Below, piece by piece: positions 9,897 through 17,805 of a DNA stretch of 33,093 nt. The DNA is from Alphaproteobacteria bacterium. Its GTDB lineage: Bacteria; Pseudomonadota; Alphaproteobacteria; UBA828. The stretch lies in NCBI GenBank assembly GCA_022823305.1, contig JAJDXK010000017.1:1-33093 (forward strand), given 5' to 3'. The notes below the pieces were generated by a model. The model worked only from the letters and a program-made list of their open reading frames with translations, was not told the origin of the DNA and did no database searches. The position numbers and the translations under genes were made by a program. Each line of letters begins with the position of its first letter. Within the stretch, counting starts at the first letter, position 1.

Positions 9897-10346
9897 ATGG
9901 CAAGCGTCTATCTCGACACGAGCGCGCTGCTCAAGCTCTACGTCGAGGAGGACGGGACCGGGCGGGTCGCGCGCGCCGTGGAGGAGGCAGGCGACGGCCG
10001 CGCCGTCATCCTCGATCTCGCGCCGCTGGAGGCCCGCTCGGCGGTGCGCCGGCGCCAGCGCGAGGGCGACATTGCGGGCGCAGACGCCGACCGCGTCCTC
10101 CGCCAGATCGAGGACGACGCCGCGGCGCTCTTTCTCGTGCAGCCCTCGTCGTCGGCGGTGATCGGGGAGGCCGCCCGGCAGATCGACCGGCACCCGCTGC
10201 GGGCCTACGACGCACTGCAGCTCGCGGGCTGCCTCGTGGTCTGCGACGCCATGCCGGGCCCCTTGACCTTCGTCTGCGCCGATACCCGTCTCTGCGAGGT
10301 GGCCGCGCACGAAGGGCTCGACGTGTTGAACCCGATCGCGCTCTGA
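9897..10346 (+). CDS. PIN-domain ribonuclease, VapC-like
   Basis: This is a 149-residue PIN-domain protein, the fold of VapC-type toxins that cut tRNA or other RNA with bound Mg2+. The acidic metal ligands are all present: D7 in YLDTSALLKLY, E45 in LAPLEARSAV, D105 in RAYDALQLA, and D129 in CADTRL. Length and motif spacing fit an active nuclease. It follows the 228-residue gene by 9 bp and is probably co-transcribed from the 9118 promoter. The order (partner first, toxin second) is that of type II toxin-antitoxin pairs, but the partner is not of a known antitoxin class that I can identify. A single-gene RNA-processing role is also possible. Confidence 0.85.
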   Translation: MASVYLDTSALLKLYVEEDGTGRVARAVEEAGDGRAVILDLAPLEARSAVRRRQREGDIAGADADRVLRQIEDDAAALFLVQPSSSAVIGEAARQIDRHPLRAYDALQLAGCLVVCDAMPGPLTFVCADTRLCEVAAHEGLDVLNPIAL

Positions 10347-10440
10347 AGCCAGGCACCCGGCGAACACGGCGTGCCGCGATGGGACCGTCGCACGCGGCCG
10401 CAACGGCCCCGCCCCGGCCGTGCCCGTCCAAGCATGGAAT

Positions 10441-10473
10441 TTGACACTTGACTATAATTAGAATAGTTATAAA
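10441..10473 (+). promoter_or_regulatory. A+T-rich control region of the peroxiredoxin gene
   Basis: TTGACA (10441-10446) is a perfect -35 box. Downstream lies an imperfect inverted repeat TATAATTAGAATAGTTATA (10453-10471). No hexamer at 16-18 bp matches TATAAT well; the perfect TATAAT at 10453 and TAGAAT at 10459 are too close to TTGACA, so the real -10 is unclear. The segment ATTAGAATAGTTATAAA (10457-10473) resembles the TTTAGAA-N-TTCTAAA-type iron control element bound by Irr in alphaproteobacteria, with a few mismatches, compared from memory. A peroxide- or iron-responsive site before a peroxidase gene would make sense but is unproven. Confidence 0.5.
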
Positions 10474-10512
10474 TTGCATGTCATCGTCCATTCCCGATCA
10501 GGAGCGAGTGAC

Positions 10513-11049
10513 ATGCGTGTGCCCGAGGTGACCTTCAAGACCCGCGTCCGTGACGAGAGCGTCGGCGGCCCCAACCCCTTCCGCTGGCAGGACAGGACCA
10601 GCGCCGAGATCTTCGCCGGCCGCCGCGTCGTCCTCTTCGCGCTGCCCGGCGCCTTCACGCCGACCTGCAGCAGCACCCACCTCCCCGGCTACGAGACGCT
10701 CCACGACCGCTTCAGGGACGCCGGCATCGACGAGGTGATCTGCCTCTCGGTCAACGACGCCTTCGTGATGTTCCAGTGGGGCAGGCACCAGGGTGTCCAG
10801 GACGTGACCCTGCTGCCCGACGGCTGCGGCACCTTCACCCGCCAGATGGGCATGCTGGTGGACAAGGACAACCTCGGCTTCGGGATGCGCAGCTGGCGTT
10901 ACTCGATGCTGGTGGAGGACGGCGAGATCGCCAGGATGTTCGTCGAGCCGGGGTTCTGCGACAACGCGGCGGACGACCCCTTCGAGGTCTCGGACGCCGA
11001 GACCATGCTGGCCCACGTGGAAGCGCTCGCGACGGCGAAGGCCGCCTGA
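10513..11049 (+). CDS. Peroxiredoxin, Prx5 type
   Basis: This is a thiol peroxidase that reduces hydrogen peroxide and organic hydroperoxides. The active site PGAFTPTCSSTHLPGY (45-60) carries the peroxidatic C52 with T49, and the conserved arginine is in GMRSWRYSM (124-132). The C-terminal segment has another cysteine, C149 in EPGFCDNA, which might act as a resolving residue; C78 and C105 are also present. I chose ATG 10513 because AGGAG (10500-10504) sits eight bases upstream. The in-frame ATG at 10474 would add 13 residues encoded inside the promoter region. The protein has 178 residues, a normal length. The gene stands alone and converges with xerC across a GC-rich hairpin. Confidence 0.92.
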   Translation: MRVPEVTFKTRVRDESVGGPNPFRWQDRTSAEIFAGRRVVLFALPGAFTPTCSSTHLPGYETLHDRFRDAGIDEVICLSVNDAFVMFQWGRHQGVQDVTLLPDGCGTFTRQMGMLVDKDNLGFGMRSWRYSMLVEDGEIARMFVEPGFCDNAADDPFEVSDAETMLAHVEALATAKAA

Positions 11050-11061
11050 GCGCCCTCCCCT

Positions 11062-11088
11062 GCCCCGGCGTCCCCCCGGCGCCGGGGC
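11062..11088. terminator. GC hairpin between convergent peroxiredoxin and xerC genes
   Basis: GCCCCGGCG (11062-11070) pairs perfectly with CGCCGGGGC (11080-11088) around a 9-base loop, in the 44-bp gap between two converging genes. No T-tract follows on either strand, so it is probably a bidirectional barrier or mRNA-end structure rather than a classic intrinsic terminator. Confidence 0.55.
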
Positions 11089-11093
11089 GATCC

Positions 11094-12055
<962 letters not shown>

Positions 12056-12059
<4 letters not shown>

Positions 12060-12718
12060 GAGAGGATCGTCTGGCCCGTCCTCTTCCAGTCGGCGAGGAA
12101 GGCGTCGAGCCCCTTGTCGGTGAGCGGGTGACTCGCGAGCTTGCGCAGCACCCCGGGCGGCACCGTCGCCACGTCGGCGCCGAGCTTCGCGGCCTCCACC
12201 ACGTGCAGCGGATGGCGGATCGAGGCGACCAGGACCTCGGTGGCGATGGTGTCGGGGTAGGCGCGGTAGATCGTCACGATCTCGCGGATCAGCCCCATCC
12301 CGTCCTGGCTGATATCGTCGAGCCGGCCGACGAAGGGCGAGATGAACGCGGCCCCCGCCTTCGCCGCCAGCAGCGCCTGGGAGGGCGAGAAGCAGAGCGT
12401 GACGTTGACCCTGGTGCCCGCCTGGCTGAGCGCCCGGCAGGCCTTGAGCCCGTCCCAGGTGAGCGGCACCTTGACCGCGACGTTGGGGGCGAGCGCGGCG
12501 AGCGTGCGCCCTTCGGAAAGCATGCTCTCGGCGTCGGTCGCGGTGACCTCGGCGCTCACCGGCCCCGGCACGATCTCGCAGATGCGGCGGATCGTGTCGA
12601 AGAAGTCGCCGCCCGACTTGGCGATGAGCGAGGGATTGGTGGTGACGCCGTCGAGCAGACCGGTCGCCGCGAGCTCTTCGATCTCGCCCAGGTCCGCCGT
12701 GTCCACGAAGAACTTCAT
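12056..12718 (-). CDS. fsa: Fructose-6-phosphate aldolase / small transaldolase
   Basis: This is a small class I aldolase of the TalC/MipB group of the transaldolase family, a single-domain TIM barrel of 220 residues. It starts [13 protein letters not shown], the family opening, with the catalytic aspartate D6; the Schiff-base lysine is K83 in [20 protein letters not shown] (26-34) and SPFVGRLDD (127-135) are further signatures. The start ATG 12718 is chosen on this opening, since the frame is also open upstream without similarity. Proteins of this size are annotated either as transaldolase or as fructose-6-phosphate aldolase, and sequence alone does not decide. It overlaps xerC by four bases and diverges from priA, a neighbourhood I recognise from other alphaproteobacteria. 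Confidence 0.9.
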
Positions 12719-12966
12719 GCTGCCGCTCCCGCCCCGCGCCGCCGCCGGCCGGCCTTCCCGCCCGTCGGGCTGGACGCCGCTGCCGGAGTGATGCAGGACG
12801 TGGGCATGAGCGCCGCTCCCGCGATTCGACTCGGCGCCGGCCCGGCGGCGCATTGGGCCGGCCTCTTAGCATGTCCCCTGCGCGGTTTCCATTCCGGGTC
12901 GTGTGTCGCTTCGAGATACCCGGCGCTTGCGTGTGAATGCCTCATCGTCGCTGACCGGAGAACGCG
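12719..12966. other. Left part of the 413-bp fsa/priA divergent spacer
   Basis: Next to fsa there is a purine-rich ribosome binding stretch (GGGAGCGG read on the minus strand). The rest, up to the repeat at 12967, is slightly less GC-rich towards 12880-12960. I see no convincing promoter pair, gene or RNA here, though promoters for fsa-xerC must lie somewhere in this spacer. Confidence 0.4.
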
Positions 12967-13127
12967 CCCCCACCTCTCCCCGGCCCTCTCCGCCGGCTCT
13001 TCATGTTCCCTCAGTCGCCGGGCGCTCGCTCCGCTCGCTCGGCTCGGGGGCGGAGAGGGAGAGTATATCGGCGCCGGCTGCGTCCCCCCTCCGCCCTTCA
13101 GGGGGGAGGGGGACAGGGGGAGGTGGG
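12967..13127. repeat. Interspersed double-hairpin repeat, copy 2 (inverted, enlarged loop)
   Basis: Read on the minus strand this is the same element as at 16351: it begins CCCACCTCCCCCTGTCCCC (from 13127), has hairpin A (about 13113-13083), a spacer, then hairpin B with its GGCGGAGAGGG arm, and ends GAGGTGGGGG at 12967. The loop of hairpin B is enlarged by roughly 60 bp and contains the GC-rich tandem-like run GCTCGCTCCGCTCGCTCGG. The element reaches to within a few bases of the priA start, so its end supplies the GGAGG used as ribosome binding site. Confidence 0.8.
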
Positions 13128-13131
13128 TGTC

Positions 13132-15339
13132 GTGAGCATGACCGCCGGCAACGGGGAGACGGGCAAGGGGCGCGTCGCGGTGCTGATGCCGCTGCCGCTG
13201 GAGCGCGCCTACGACTACGCCGTGCCGGACGCGCTGGCCGAGGCCGCCGTCCCCGGCGCCTTCGTCCGCGTGCCGCTCTCGGGCCGCGAGCGCATCGGCG
13301 TCGTCTGGGGCGAGGGCGGCGACGATGTCGCGCCGGCGCGCCTCAAGCCGCTGACGGCGGTGCTGGAGTCCCCGCCCATGACCGAGCCGCTGCGGCAACT
13401 CGTCGACTGGGCCGCCGACTACACGCTGGCGCTGCCGGGGGCGGTGCTGCGCATGGCGATGAGCGTGCCCGGCGCGCTGGAGCCTGCGCCGGTGCGCACC
13501 GCCTATCGCCCGGGGCACGGGGCGCCGCCGCGCATGACAGAGGCGCGCAGCCAGGTGCTCGCGCTGCTGCAGGACGGCCCGCCCCGCACGGCGGCAGAGA
13601 TCGCGCGCGAGGCGGGTGTCGGCGCCGGCGTGGTGCGCGGGCTCGCCGCGAGCGGCGCGATCGAGGCGGTCCCGGTGCCGGAGATCGCGGCCTTCGGCCG
13701 GCCCGATGCGGGACGCGTGGGCCCTGCCCTCTCCGAGGCCCAGGGCGCGGCCGCGGCGGCGCTGCGCGCGGCGGTGGCAAACGAGTCCTTCTCCGTCACC
13801 GTGCTCGACGGCGTCACCGGCGCCGGCAAGACCGAGGTCTACTTCGAGGCCGTCGCTGCCGCTCTCGCGGCCGGCCATCAGGTGCTGGTGATGCTGCCCG
13901 AGATCGCGCTCGGCGCGCAGTGGCTCGCGCGCTTCCGCGCCCGCTTCGGCGTGGCGCCGGCGGTGTGGCATTCCGAGCTCGGCACCAGGCAGAGGCGCGA
14001 GACCTGGCGCGCCGTCGCCGAGGGCCGGGCGCAGGTGGTGGTGGGCGCGCGCTCGGCGCTCTGGCTCCCCTTCCGCAGCCTCGGTCTGATCGTGGTGGAC
14101 GAGGAGCACGACACCGCCTTCAAGCAGGAGGACGGCGTGGTCTACCACGCCCGCGACATGGCCGTGGTGCGCGCGCGCTTCGAGGGCTGCGCCTGCGCGC
14201 TCGTCTCGGCGACGCCTTCGCTGGAGAGCCACGTCAACGTCGGGAGCGGCCGCTACGGGCGCGAGCGCCTGCCGGACCGCCACGGCGGCGCCCTGCTGCC
14301 CGCCATCGAGACGGTCGACCTGCGCGAGACCCCGCCGGAGCGCGGCGCGTGGCTCGCGCCCGCCCTGCGCGCCGCCCTTGCCGAGACGCTGGCGGCCGGC
14401 GAGCAGGCGCTGCTCTTTCTCAACCGCCGGGGCTACGCGCCGCTCACCCTCTGCCGCGCCTGCGGCCACCGCCTGCACTGCCCCCATTGCAGCGCCTGGC
14501 TGGTGGAGCACCGCTTCGCCGGCACCATCGAGTGCCACCACTGCGGCTACCGGCGGGGGCTGCCCGAGGCCTGCCCCGCCTGCGAGGCGGCCGACAGCTT
14601 CGTCGCCTGCGGCCCCGGCGTCGAGCGGCTCGCCGAGGAGGTGGACGCCGCCTTCCCCGGCGCCCGCTGGGCGGTGCTCACCAGCGACACGGTGCAGGGG
14701 CCGAGCCAGATGCAGACCCTGGTCGATGCCGTCGCCGCCCGCGAGATCGACGTGCTGATCGGCACGCAGATGGTGGCCAAGGGGCATCACTTCCCGCAGC
14801 TCACCCTGGTGGGCGTGGTGGACGCGGACCTCGGGCTCGCCGGCGGCGACATGCGCGCGGCCGAGCGCACCTACCAGCTCCTGCACCAGGTGGGCGGGCG
14901 CGCCGGGCGCGGCGGGCGGCCGGGCCGGGTCGTGCTCCAGACCTACGCGCCGGAGCACCCGGTGATCGAGGCGCTGGCCGCCGGCGAGCGCGACTCCTTC
15001 ATGGCGCGGGAGGCGGCGGAACGGGAGGCGCTCGGCCTGCCCCCCTTCGGCCGCCTCGCGGCGGTGATCGCGTCGGGCCCCGGCGAGGCCGAGACCCAGC
15101 GCGCAGCCGCCGCGCTCGCGCGCCTCGCGCGGGCGGAGGAGACGCGCCTCGGCTTCCAGGTGCTGGGGCCGGCGCCGGCGCCGCTGCGGCTGCTGCGCGG
15201 GCGCCACCGCTTCCGCCTGCTCTTCAAGGCGCCCCGGCGCGTGCTGCTGCAGCCGCACCTGCGGCGCTGGCTGGCTGGCCTGGAGCGCAGCACCCGCGTC
15301 CGCCTGCAGGTGGACATCGACCCCGTGAGCTTCATGTAG
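13132..15339 (+). CDS. priA: Primosomal protein N', replication restart helicase PriA
   Basis: PriA is a 3'-5' DNA helicase that reloads the replisome at stalled forks. The protein has an N-terminal 3'BD domain (PLERAYDYAVPDAL near 23-36), a winged-helix region, then the helicase core with Walker A GVTGAGKTEVY, Walker B DEEHD and SATPS. The zinc-binding insertion follows with eight cysteines in CxxC pairs (CRACGHRLHCPHC and CHHCGYRRGLPEACPAC), then the second RecA domain with QMVAKGHHFP and a QVGGRAGR motif. About 735 residues is normal. GTG 13132 lies 8 bases after GGAGG (13119-13123); ATG 13138 is the alternative. The ribosome binding site is provided by the end of repeat copy 2. The ATP synthase genes that I recall next to priA in some relatives are absent. 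Confidence 0.93.
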   Translation: MSMTAGNGETGKGRVAVLMPLPLERAYDYAVPDALAEAAVPGAFVRVPLSGRERIGVVWGEGGDDVAPARLKPLTAVLESPPMTEPLRQLVDWAADYTLALPGAVLRMAMSVPGALEPAPVRTAYRPGHGAPPRMTEARSQVLALLQDGPPRTAAEIAREAGVGAGVVRGLAASGAIEAVPVPEIAAFGRPDAGRVGPALSEAQGAAAAALRAAVANESFSVTVLDGVTGAGKTEVYFEAVAAALAAGHQVLVMLPEIALGAQWLARFRARFGVAPAVWHSELGTRQRRETWRAVAEGRAQVVVGARSALWLPFRSLGLIVVDEEHDTAFKQEDGVVYHARDMAVVRARFEGCACALVSATPSLESHVNVGSGRYGRERLPDRHGGALLPAIETVDLRETPPERGAWLAPALRAALAETLAAGEQALLFLNRRGYAPLTLCRACGHRLHCPHCSAWLVEHRFAGTIECHHCGYRRGLPEACPACEAADSFVACGPGVERLAEEVDAAFPGARWAVLTSDTVQGPSQMQTLVDAVAAREIDVLIGTQMVAKGHHFPQLTLVGVVDADLGLAGGDMRAAERTYQLLHQVGGRAGRGGRPGRVVLQTYAPEHPVIEALAAGERDSFMAREAAEREALGLPPFGRLAAVIASGPGEAETQRAAAALARLARAEETRLGFQVLGPAPAPLRLLRGRHRFRLLFKAPRRVLLQPHLRRWLAGLERSTRVRLQVDIDPVSFM

Positions 15340-15377
15340 GCCCTGCGCCGGGGCATGACGTGCTAAACAGGGTCGCC

Positions 15378-16202
15378 ATGGAGCAGAGCGCCGCCGGCAT
15401 CGACGACGCCACCGCCGCACGCTTCCGGCGCGACGGCGTGCTCCACCTGCCGGGCGCCTTCGCCGAGTGGGTGGACGTGCTGCGCGCCGGCGTCGAGCGC
15501 AACATGCGCGAGCCCGGCCCCTATACGAAGGAGTACGAGCCCGAGGGGTCAGCGGGCTACTTCTTCGGCGACTACTGCAACTGGGCGCGCATTCCCGAGT
15601 ACCGCGACTTCGTGCTCCGCTCCCACGCGGCAGGGCTGGCCGCGCGTCTCATGGAGTCGGGGACGGCGCGCTTCTTCCACGAGCACGTGCTGGTGAAGGA
15701 GCCGCTGACCGAATCGCGCACGCCCTGGCACCACGACCTGCCCTACTACTGCATCGACGGCACCCAGTGCGTGAGCTTCTGGACCCCGCTCGATGCGGTG
15801 CCGCGCGCGGTCTGCCTCGAGCTGGTGGTGGGCTCGCACCGCTGGGGCAAGTCGTTCATGCCGAGGAAGTTCGCGGGCTACGACTACGAGCGCGAGGGCG
15901 AGGCGCTCGACACCATGCCGGATATCGACGGGCACCGCGAGGATTACGAGATCGCCTCCTTCGAGATGGCGCCGGGGGACGCCATCGCCTTCCACTTCCT
16001 CACCGTCCACGGCGCACCGGGCAACGCGTCGCAGACCGCGCGGCGCCGCGCCTTCGCCCACCGCTGGGTCGGCGACGACATCCGCTTCAAGGTCCGCCCC
16101 GGCGAGGTCTCGCCCCCCTTCCCCGAAGTACACGAGCGCTTAGGGGACGGCGACCCCCTCGACGACCCCGAATTCCCCCTCGTCTGGCCGGCGCAGGGGT
16201 AA
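15378..16202 (+). CDS. Phytanoyl-CoA dioxygenase (PhyH) family oxygenase
   Basis: This is a 274-residue non-haem Fe(II)/2-oxoglutarate oxygenase of the PhyH family. The iron-binding triad is visible: H118 and D120 in TPWHHDLPYY and the distal H211 in FHFLTVHGAPGN. An arginine in TARRRAFAHRW (about 222-224) is placed to bind 2-oxoglutarate. A substrate-side segment SAGYFFGDYCNW (58-69) and the VVGSHRWGK loop (150-158) are conserved in bacterial members whose substrates are mostly unknown. The start ATG 15378 is 38 bp after priA, with no strong ribosome binding site. It may be read through from priA. I cannot assign a substrate; ectoine hydroxylase and syringomycin-type halogenase lack specific support. 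Confidence 0.85.
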   Translation: MEQSAAGIDDATAARFRRDGVLHLPGAFAEWVDVLRAGVERNMREPGPYTKEYEPEGSAGYFFGDYCNWARIPEYRDFVLRSHAAGLAARLMESGTARFFHEHVLVKEPLTESRTPWHHDLPYYCIDGTQCVSFWTPLDAVPRAVCLELVVGSHRWGKSFMPRKFAGYDYEREGEALDTMPDIDGHREDYEIASFEMAPGDAIAFHFLTVHGAPGNASQTARRRAFAHRWVGDDIRFKVRPGEVSPPFPEVHERLGDGDPLDDPEFPLVWPAQG

Positions 16203-16289
16203 GGCGGGGGCGGGGGCGTTCACCTCTTTGTGAGCCGGCTGCGGGGCGAAAGCGGTTGCGGCGGGGCAGGACCGGCGAGGGAGGGAGCC

Positions 16290-16403
16290 ATGACCCGCAC
16301 CACGCACGCCCCGCGTACCGTACAAGGCAGGCCCTACCGAGCAGCGCGAACCCACCTCCCCCTGTCCCCCTCCCCCGAAGGCGGAGGGGGAACGTGGTGG
16401 TGA
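16290..16403 (+). CDS. Possible 37-residue ORF running into repeat copy 3
   Basis: ATG 16290 follows an excellent ribosome binding site (GAGGGAGGGAGCC) and opens a 37-codon frame. The first 20 residues (MTRTTHAPRTVQGRPYRAAR) are basic; the remaining 17 are encoded by the left half of the double-hairpin repeat. One reading is that an older gene was cut by repeat insertion and only its ribosome binding site and start survive. Another is that it is not translated at all. No similarity is recognisable. Confidence 0.2.
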   Translation: MTRTTHAPRTVQGRPYRAARTHLPLSPSPEGGGGTWW

Positions 16404-16459
16404 CGGCTAGTTCTCCCTCTCCGCCCCTGGGGGCGGAGAGGGCCGGGGTGAAGTGGGGG
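16351..16459. repeat. Interspersed double-hairpin repeat, copy 3 (complete)
   Basis: This is the most complete copy, 109 bp. It runs CCCACCTCCCCCTGTCCCC; hairpin A with TCCCCCTCC (16365-16373) pairing GGAGGGGGA (16383-16391); a spacer; hairpin B with CCCTCTCCGCCCC (16415-16427) pairing perfectly with GGGGCGGAGAGGG (16430-16442) over 13 bp; and the terminus GTGGGGG (16453-16459). The stop codon and last residues of the DUF559 gene lie within it. Copy 4, on the far side of that gene, is inverted relative to it. Confidence 0.88.
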
Positions 16460-16799
16460 AGCGCTCGATCTCGGCGGCAATGGCCTCGAGAACACCGGAG
16501 AGATTCCCGGTCACGCCGCTGTTCCAGAATCGGATCACGCGCCAGCCTTGCGTCTCCAGGAATCGGCTGCGCTTTTCGTCGCGCGCGACCGCGGTCGCAT
16601 GCTGGCCGCCGTCGATCTCGATGACGAGCCTGCGGGCCGGAACCGCGAAATCCGCGATGTAGCGCCCGATGGGGTGCTGGCGCCGGACCTTGACCGGGAG
16701 GCTCATCTCGCGAAGCGCCCGCCAGAGGGTTCGTTCGGCCTCCGTGGCACTCCTGCGCAGTCCCCTCGCCCGGCGCGTTCTCGGACGAACCACCCCCAC
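16407..16799 (-). CDS. DUF559 endonuclease-like protein (PD-(D/E)XK / Vsr-like fold)
   Basis: This is a 130-residue member of the DUF559 family, related in fold to very-short-patch-repair endonucleases. The conserved core is YIADFAVPARRLVIEIDGGQ (47-66, followed by H67), giving candidate catalytic D50, E61 and D63, followed by RFLETQGWRVIRFWNSGV (79-96), the usual family ending. The gene is bracketed by the interspersed repeat: its GTG start (16799, or in-frame GTG 16793) is in copy 4 and its last 17 residues (SPTSPRPSPPPGAEREN) and stop are encoded by hairpin B of copy 3. I recall similar proline-rich repeat-derived tails on other DUF559 proteins. Function is unknown; a link to the repeat's mobility is proposed in the findings. 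Confidence 0.82.
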   Translation of the reverse strand: MGVVRPRTRRARGLRRSATEAERTLWRALREMSLPVKVRRQHPIGRYIADFAVPARRLVIEIDGGQHATAVARDEKRSRFLETQGWRVIRFWNSGVTGNLSGVLEAIAAEIERSPTSPRPSPPPGAEREN

Positions 16800-16838
16800 C
16801 TCTCCCTGACCCTCTCCGCCCCCAGGGGCGGAGAGGGG
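16793..16838. repeat. Interspersed repeat, copy 4 (half element, inverted)
   Basis: Only the hairpin-B end is present: terminus CCCCCACCTCTCC, then CCCTCTCCGCCCC (16810-16822) pairing perfectly with GGGGCGGAGAGGG (16825-16837) around CA. The 13-bp arms are identical to those of copy 3. Orientation is opposite to copy 3, so the two GTGGGGG/CCCCCAC ends face each other across the DUF559 gene. The terminus supplies the DUF559 start codon. Confidence 0.85.
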
Positions 16839-16939
16839 ACCGTACCACGTCGGCCCGCCGTGACACCCGCCGGGGCGTTTGCTAGGGTTTCCGCAGGCTC
16901 GACCGGCGTCGCGCCCGGCAGGCGCGCAAGGGGGAGGCC

Positions 16940-17770
16940 ATGATCATCCAGACGCAAGGAGAGGCGCGGCCGGACGGCGCCCGCTTCGCCATCACCCTCG
17001 ACGAGCACCTCCAGCTCGTGGGCCAGCTCGCCGAGAACTTCGGCAACGACGCCTTCGCCGCGCCCCAGCCGCGCGACTACTTCCTCTACGCCTGCCGCTG
17101 GCACGACAAGGGCTGGAAGGACCTGGACGACAACCCGCCGCTCGACCCCGCCACCGGGCTCCCCTACAACCTGGTGGAGACGCCCATCCCCATCATCACG
17201 CTCACCGGCTGCCGCTCGCCCGAGTACAACGAGGCGCACCACGCCTACTGCGGGCTGCTCGACAGCATGCACATCTGGGGCCTCTACAACGGCCGCTACG
17301 GGATGTCGGACAAGGTGCTGATCGACATCGTGCCGGAGCAGCACAAGCTCGCCGCCCAGACCATGCTGAACACCGAGCGCCAGCGCCAGGAGCGGCTTAC
17401 CCAGGTGCTGCAGGACGACCCCGAGACCGCGCCCTGGGTCGAGCACGAGCGCCTCTTCGCCAACTACAAGGCGCTGCAGTTCTTCGACACCTTCGCGCTC
17501 TACTTCAACTGCGTGCACCCGGAGGGGCGCGGCGAGAGCACCTTCGCCAACGTGCCGCGCGGCGTCGGCGACGACGCGGACGTGGAGGTGAAGGCGCTCG
17601 GCGACGGCGTCTACAGCCTCGATCCCTATCCCTTCCGCGAGGACGGGCTGGAGGTCTCGTTCACCGGCCGCCATCTCACGCCCTTCGACGCCGACGACGC
17701 GCCCGACATGGCGCAGGTCATGCGCGAGACCCCGCGCGAGCGCCAGAGCGCCAGGCTGGTCGCGGCCTGA
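16940..17770 (+). CDS. DUF3891 family protein
   Basis: This 276-residue soluble protein matches, by pattern, the uncharacterised DUF3891 family. Recognisable parts are an N-terminal segment LDEHLQLVGQLAENFGND (20-37), the conserved CRWHDKGWKDLDDNPPLDP (52-70) with an HD pair resembling HD-domain metal ligands, and a central EYNEAHHAYCGLLDSMHIWG (about 94-113) rich in histidines. A helical middle (about 135-190) and a beta-rich C-terminus follow. The HD pair plus later histidines suggest a metal-dependent hydrolase-like site, which is an inference. The start ATG 16940 follows GGGGGAGG. It leads a plus-strand group with the VOC protein, dehydrogenase and ABC-like protein; the shared role is unknown. 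Confidence 0.75.
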   Translation: MIIQTQGEARPDGARFAITLDEHLQLVGQLAENFGNDAFAAPQPRDYFLYACRWHDKGWKDLDDNPPLDPATGLPYNLVETPIPIITLTGCRSPEYNEAHHAYCGLLDSMHIWGLYNGRYGMSDKVLIDIVPEQHKLAAQTMLNTERQRQERLTQVLQDDPETAPWVEHERLFANYKALQFFDTFALYFNCVHPEGRGESTFANVPRGVGDDADVEVKALGDGVYSLDPYPFREDGLEVSFTGRHLTPFDADDAPDMAQVMRETPRERQSARLVAA

Positions 17771-17805
17771 GCGCCGCGTCACGCATCCGGGGCCAGCGAG
17801 ACACC

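Noticed and set aside
9201..10346. A standard VapBC pair
   Set aside because: The PIN gene fits VapC, but the first protein is 228 residues with two domains and shows no AbrB, ribbon-helix-helix or Phd/YefM motif.
10453..10458. Perfect TATAAT as the -10 of the peroxiredoxin promoter
   Set aside because: It lies only 6 bp after the perfect TTGACA, and no other -35-like hexamer is at 16-18 bp upstream. It is better seen as one arm of the inverted repeat.
10474..10512. Extended N-terminus of the peroxiredoxin from ATG 10474
   Set aside because: The extra 13 residues are encoded by the A+T-rich promoter region, with no ribosome binding site, whereas ATG 10513 has AGGAG at ideal spacing.
12715..15420. 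A 901-codon minus-strand frame across priA
   Set aside because: It is a shadow of PriA, whose plus-strand helicase and zinc motifs are complete; the minus translation shows only repeated Ala/Gly/Arg/His composition.
15378..16202. Ectoine hydroxylase assignment for the PhyH-family gene
   Set aside because: Only general PhyH iron-ligand motifs are visible. There are no ectoine synthesis genes nearby and no specific EctD signature that I can recognise.
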